From Sulfopaludibacter sp035551455 (GTDB lineage Bacteria; Acidobacteriota; Terriglobia; Bryobacterales; Bryobacteraceae): a stretch of 7,040 nt of DNA. Position numbers and translations under genes: made by a program. This document shows positions 5,889 to 7,040 of the stretch, piece by piece. The stretch spans positions 1 to 7,040 of the forward strand of contig DASZMZ010000380.1 in the NCBI GenBank assembly GCA_035551455.1. Direction: 5' to 3'. How positions within the stretch are numbered: the stretch's first letter is position 1; the number at the start of each line of letters is the position of its first letter. The notes under the pieces are model-generated. The model made no database searches. It was not told the origin of the DNA and was given only the letters and a program-made list of their open reading frames with translations.

Positions 5889-6255
5889 ATCTGGAATAAA
5901 GGTATGCGGCAATATCCGCGGCGTCGCGTTCCGAAAGCCCCAGGCTCGGCATGGCCGTTTTGGGATTCACGCTCTTAGGATCGCTAATCCAGCGAATCAG
6001 GTTCTCCGGTGCGTTGTTCAGCATACCAGCAATAAACATGCGATCGCGAATGCCGGTGAGCGGCGGCCCCACTAACCCGTGAGCCGAGTCGATTCCCGCC
6101 ACCGTATGGCAGGAGCCGCAGCCGTAGCGGGTAATCGCGGCCTGTCCGCGCTCGGGATTTCCGCCGGTGAGTGTCGCGGCCGCCTGATCGGAATTGCGGC
6201 CGCAGGCGCACATCGCCACCATTGCAGCCCACGCGATCGCCATTCTAATCCGCAC
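5887..6255 (-). CDS. Small c-type cytochrome, probable lipoprotein
   Basis: A 122-residue monohaem cytochrome c. The haem site is CGSCH (Cys46, Cys49, His50), and the sixth ligand is probably Met102 in TAMPSLGLS, followed by the final helix ERDAADIAAYLYS. The N-terminus (MRIRMAIAWAAMVAMCACGR) is a short hydrophobic signal ending in two cysteines (16 and 18). Cys18 followed by Gly is the more likely lipidation site, though the lipobox is poor. The mature domain would sit in the periplasm, probably tethered to a membrane. GTG at 6255 is chosen as the start because GGAGG at 6260-6264 is 4 bases away, whereas the in-frame ATG at 6243 would be 16 bases from it. The first 11 bases overlap the end of the ctaG-like gene. 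It likely carries electrons to or from an oxidase, but the partner is not in the window. Confidence 0.88.
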   Translation of the reverse strand: MRIRMAIAWAAMVAMCACGRNSDQAAATLTGGNPERGQAAITRYGCGSCHTVAGIDSAHGLVGPPLTGIRDRMFIAGMLNNAPENLIRWISDPKSVNPKTAMPSLGLSERDAADIAAYLYSR

Positions 6256-7040
6256 ATCGCCTCCGCGTCAGAGCTTCGCTTTCGCGCAGCCAGGTGGCAA
6301 ACATCATCAGGCCCGCACCAAGATAGACCACGCCGGCCGGGACCCACATAATCAGACCGCCCACCTGCTGATCCTCCAACGGCGTCAGTCCCCACGGACG
6401 CGTCGTGGCGTTGTATGCCGGGTATAGAACCACCGGCGCAAAGGTCAGCAATGCGCCCAGGATCCCGGTGTGCAGCGCGGTGGTGAATACATAAAACACC
6501 GATTGGCCCATGCGGCCGCGCGCCTCCACCAGCGATTCCCAGAATAGTAGCGCCGAAAGGAAAAAACTGAGATGCTGCGCGGTGTGTATCCATTCGCTGC
6601 GCAGTGTGGCTTGAAACAGCGCGGGGACATGCCAGGTCCAGAGCGCCACTGCGTGGATCCACCAGGCCGAGAGCGGGTCGCTGATGAGACTCCAGAACTT
6701 TTGCACCGGCGAAGACCGCGACCATTTCCCCACCGGCCTGCGCCACCCCGAGGGCAAGCCCCAGAGGAGTGGAATTAGCGGTCGGGATACGACCAGTAGC
6801 GGAGCCGCCACCAGCATCAGGATTTCGTGCTGCGCCATATGCGCGCTGAACAGGACTTCACCCAGAGGATGCAGCGGAGAAACCAGTGCGACCGCGAGAA
6901 CCGCCAGTCCCGCCCAGAAATAGAATTGCCGCGCCGCCGAAACGCCTCGAGCCGCGCTCGCACCGCGAAAGTAAAGATACGCCGAGAGCACGATGGGGAT
7001 GACCACGCCGGGATCCAGTTCCCATGCCGTCCATAAATCG
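6245..7040 (-). CDS. ctaG: CtaG-like cytochrome c oxidase assembly protein, 5'-truncated
   Basis: A polytopic membrane protein of the caa3-type CtaG family, involved in assembling cytochrome c oxidase (copper delivery to the CuB site is the proposed role). The frame is open to the right edge. A GTG at 7006 is in frame, but the residues before it (DLWTAWELDPG) continue the usual family N-terminus, so the gene starts beyond the window. Counting from the GTG at 7006, about seven hydrophobic segments can be seen, roughly at 1-14, 27-44, 56-80, 112-131, 144-162, 168-197 and 219-243. Conserved histidine-rich pieces are HMAQHE (56-61), WTWHVPALF (122-130) and TAQHLSF. Its stop (TAG) overlaps the start of the cytochrome c gene by 11 bases, suggesting coupled translation. 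The paired cytochrome c supports an oxidase role, though the oxidase subunits themselves lie outside. Confidence 0.85.
   Translation of the reverse strand, partial: DLWTAWELDPGVVIPIVLSAYLYFRGASAARGVSAARQFYFWAGLAVLAVALVSPLHPLGEVLFSAHMAQHEILMLVAAPLLVVSRPLIPLLWGLPSGWRRPVGKWSRSSPVQKFWSLISDPLSAWWIHAVALWTWHVPALFQATLRSEWIHTAQHLSFFLSALLFWESLVEARGRMGQSVFYVFTTALHTGILGALLTFAPVVLYPAYNATTRPWGLTPLEDQQVGGLIMWVPAGVVYLGAGLMMFATWLRESEALTRRRCAD
6260..6264 (-). promoter_or_regulatory. Shine-Dalgarno site of cytochrome c gene
   Basis: Read on the minus strand this is GGAGG, 4 bases before the GTG at 6255, lying inside the last codons of the ctaG-like gene. It decides the GTG start: an ATG also occurs at 6257 but in another frame, and the in-frame ATG at 6243 is too far away. 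Confidence 0.75.

Noticed and set aside
5054..5899. 281-residue plus-strand open frame across ppa and the GlcG/HbpS gene
   Set aside because: It is antisense to two well-supported genes, shows no motif, and ends inside their promoter-proximal region.
6072..6746. 224-residue minus-strand open frame in another frame over ctaG and cytochrome c
   Set aside because: It contains no recognisable motifs, while the alternative frames carry CXXCH and transmembrane CtaG motifs.
1..7040. CRISPR arrays, tRNA or rRNA genes, insertion sequences
   Set aside because: No direct-repeat/spacer pattern, tRNA-like fold, rRNA segment, transposase or terminal inverted repeat was seen.

Overview
This is a GC-rich, almost fully coding bacterial window holding two tightly packed gene strings that converge. 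There are no RNA genes, insertion sequences, CRISPR arrays or long gene-free stretches. The lineage cannot be fixed from the sequence. The mix of CgeB-like glycosyltransferases, a B12-type radical SAM protein and a CtaG/cytochrome c block in a high-GC background would suit an Acidobacteriota-like soil bacterium or another environmental Gram-negative; this is inference only.

Plus strand, 2-4936: a five-gene surface-glycan-type operon. It begins with the 3' part of a cobalamin-binding-domain radical SAM protein (2-1075). Three homologous CgeB-like glycosyltransferases follow (1104-2192, 2189-3436, 3854-4936), with a histidine phosphatase (3255-3857) between the second and third. Most junctions are 4-base ATGA stop/start overlaps or short gaps, which suggests one transcript and coupled translation. 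The exception is the end of the second glycosyltransferase. Its frame runs 182 bases into the phosphatase gene, and the sequence suggests it has lost a single base near 3234-3236. The cluster probably builds or modifies an oligosaccharide, but the sugar donor, acceptor and product cannot be read from the sequence.

Minus strand, 4937-7040: a four-gene housekeeping/respiratory operon, read from the right edge leftwards. It holds a CtaG-like membrane protein of cytochrome oxidase assembly (cut by the window edge), a small c-type cytochrome with a probable lipoprotein signal, a GlcG/HbpS-family protein and a family I inorganic pyrophosphatase. Neighbouring genes overlap or lie 8-9 bases apart, and ribosome binding sites sit in or over the preceding stop codons. 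The first two genes fit respiratory electron transfer. The GlcG/HbpS protein may bind haem. The pyrophosphatase is a general housekeeping enzyme.

The two operons meet with no spacer: the TAA of the last glycosyltransferase ends at 4936 and the complement of the pyrophosphatase stop begins at 4937. The most noteworthy points are the radical SAM/three-glycosyltransferase/phosphatase cluster, the broken end of the second glycosyltransferase, a natural run of six histidines in the radical SAM protein, and several substitutions in the pyrophosphatase active-site region.
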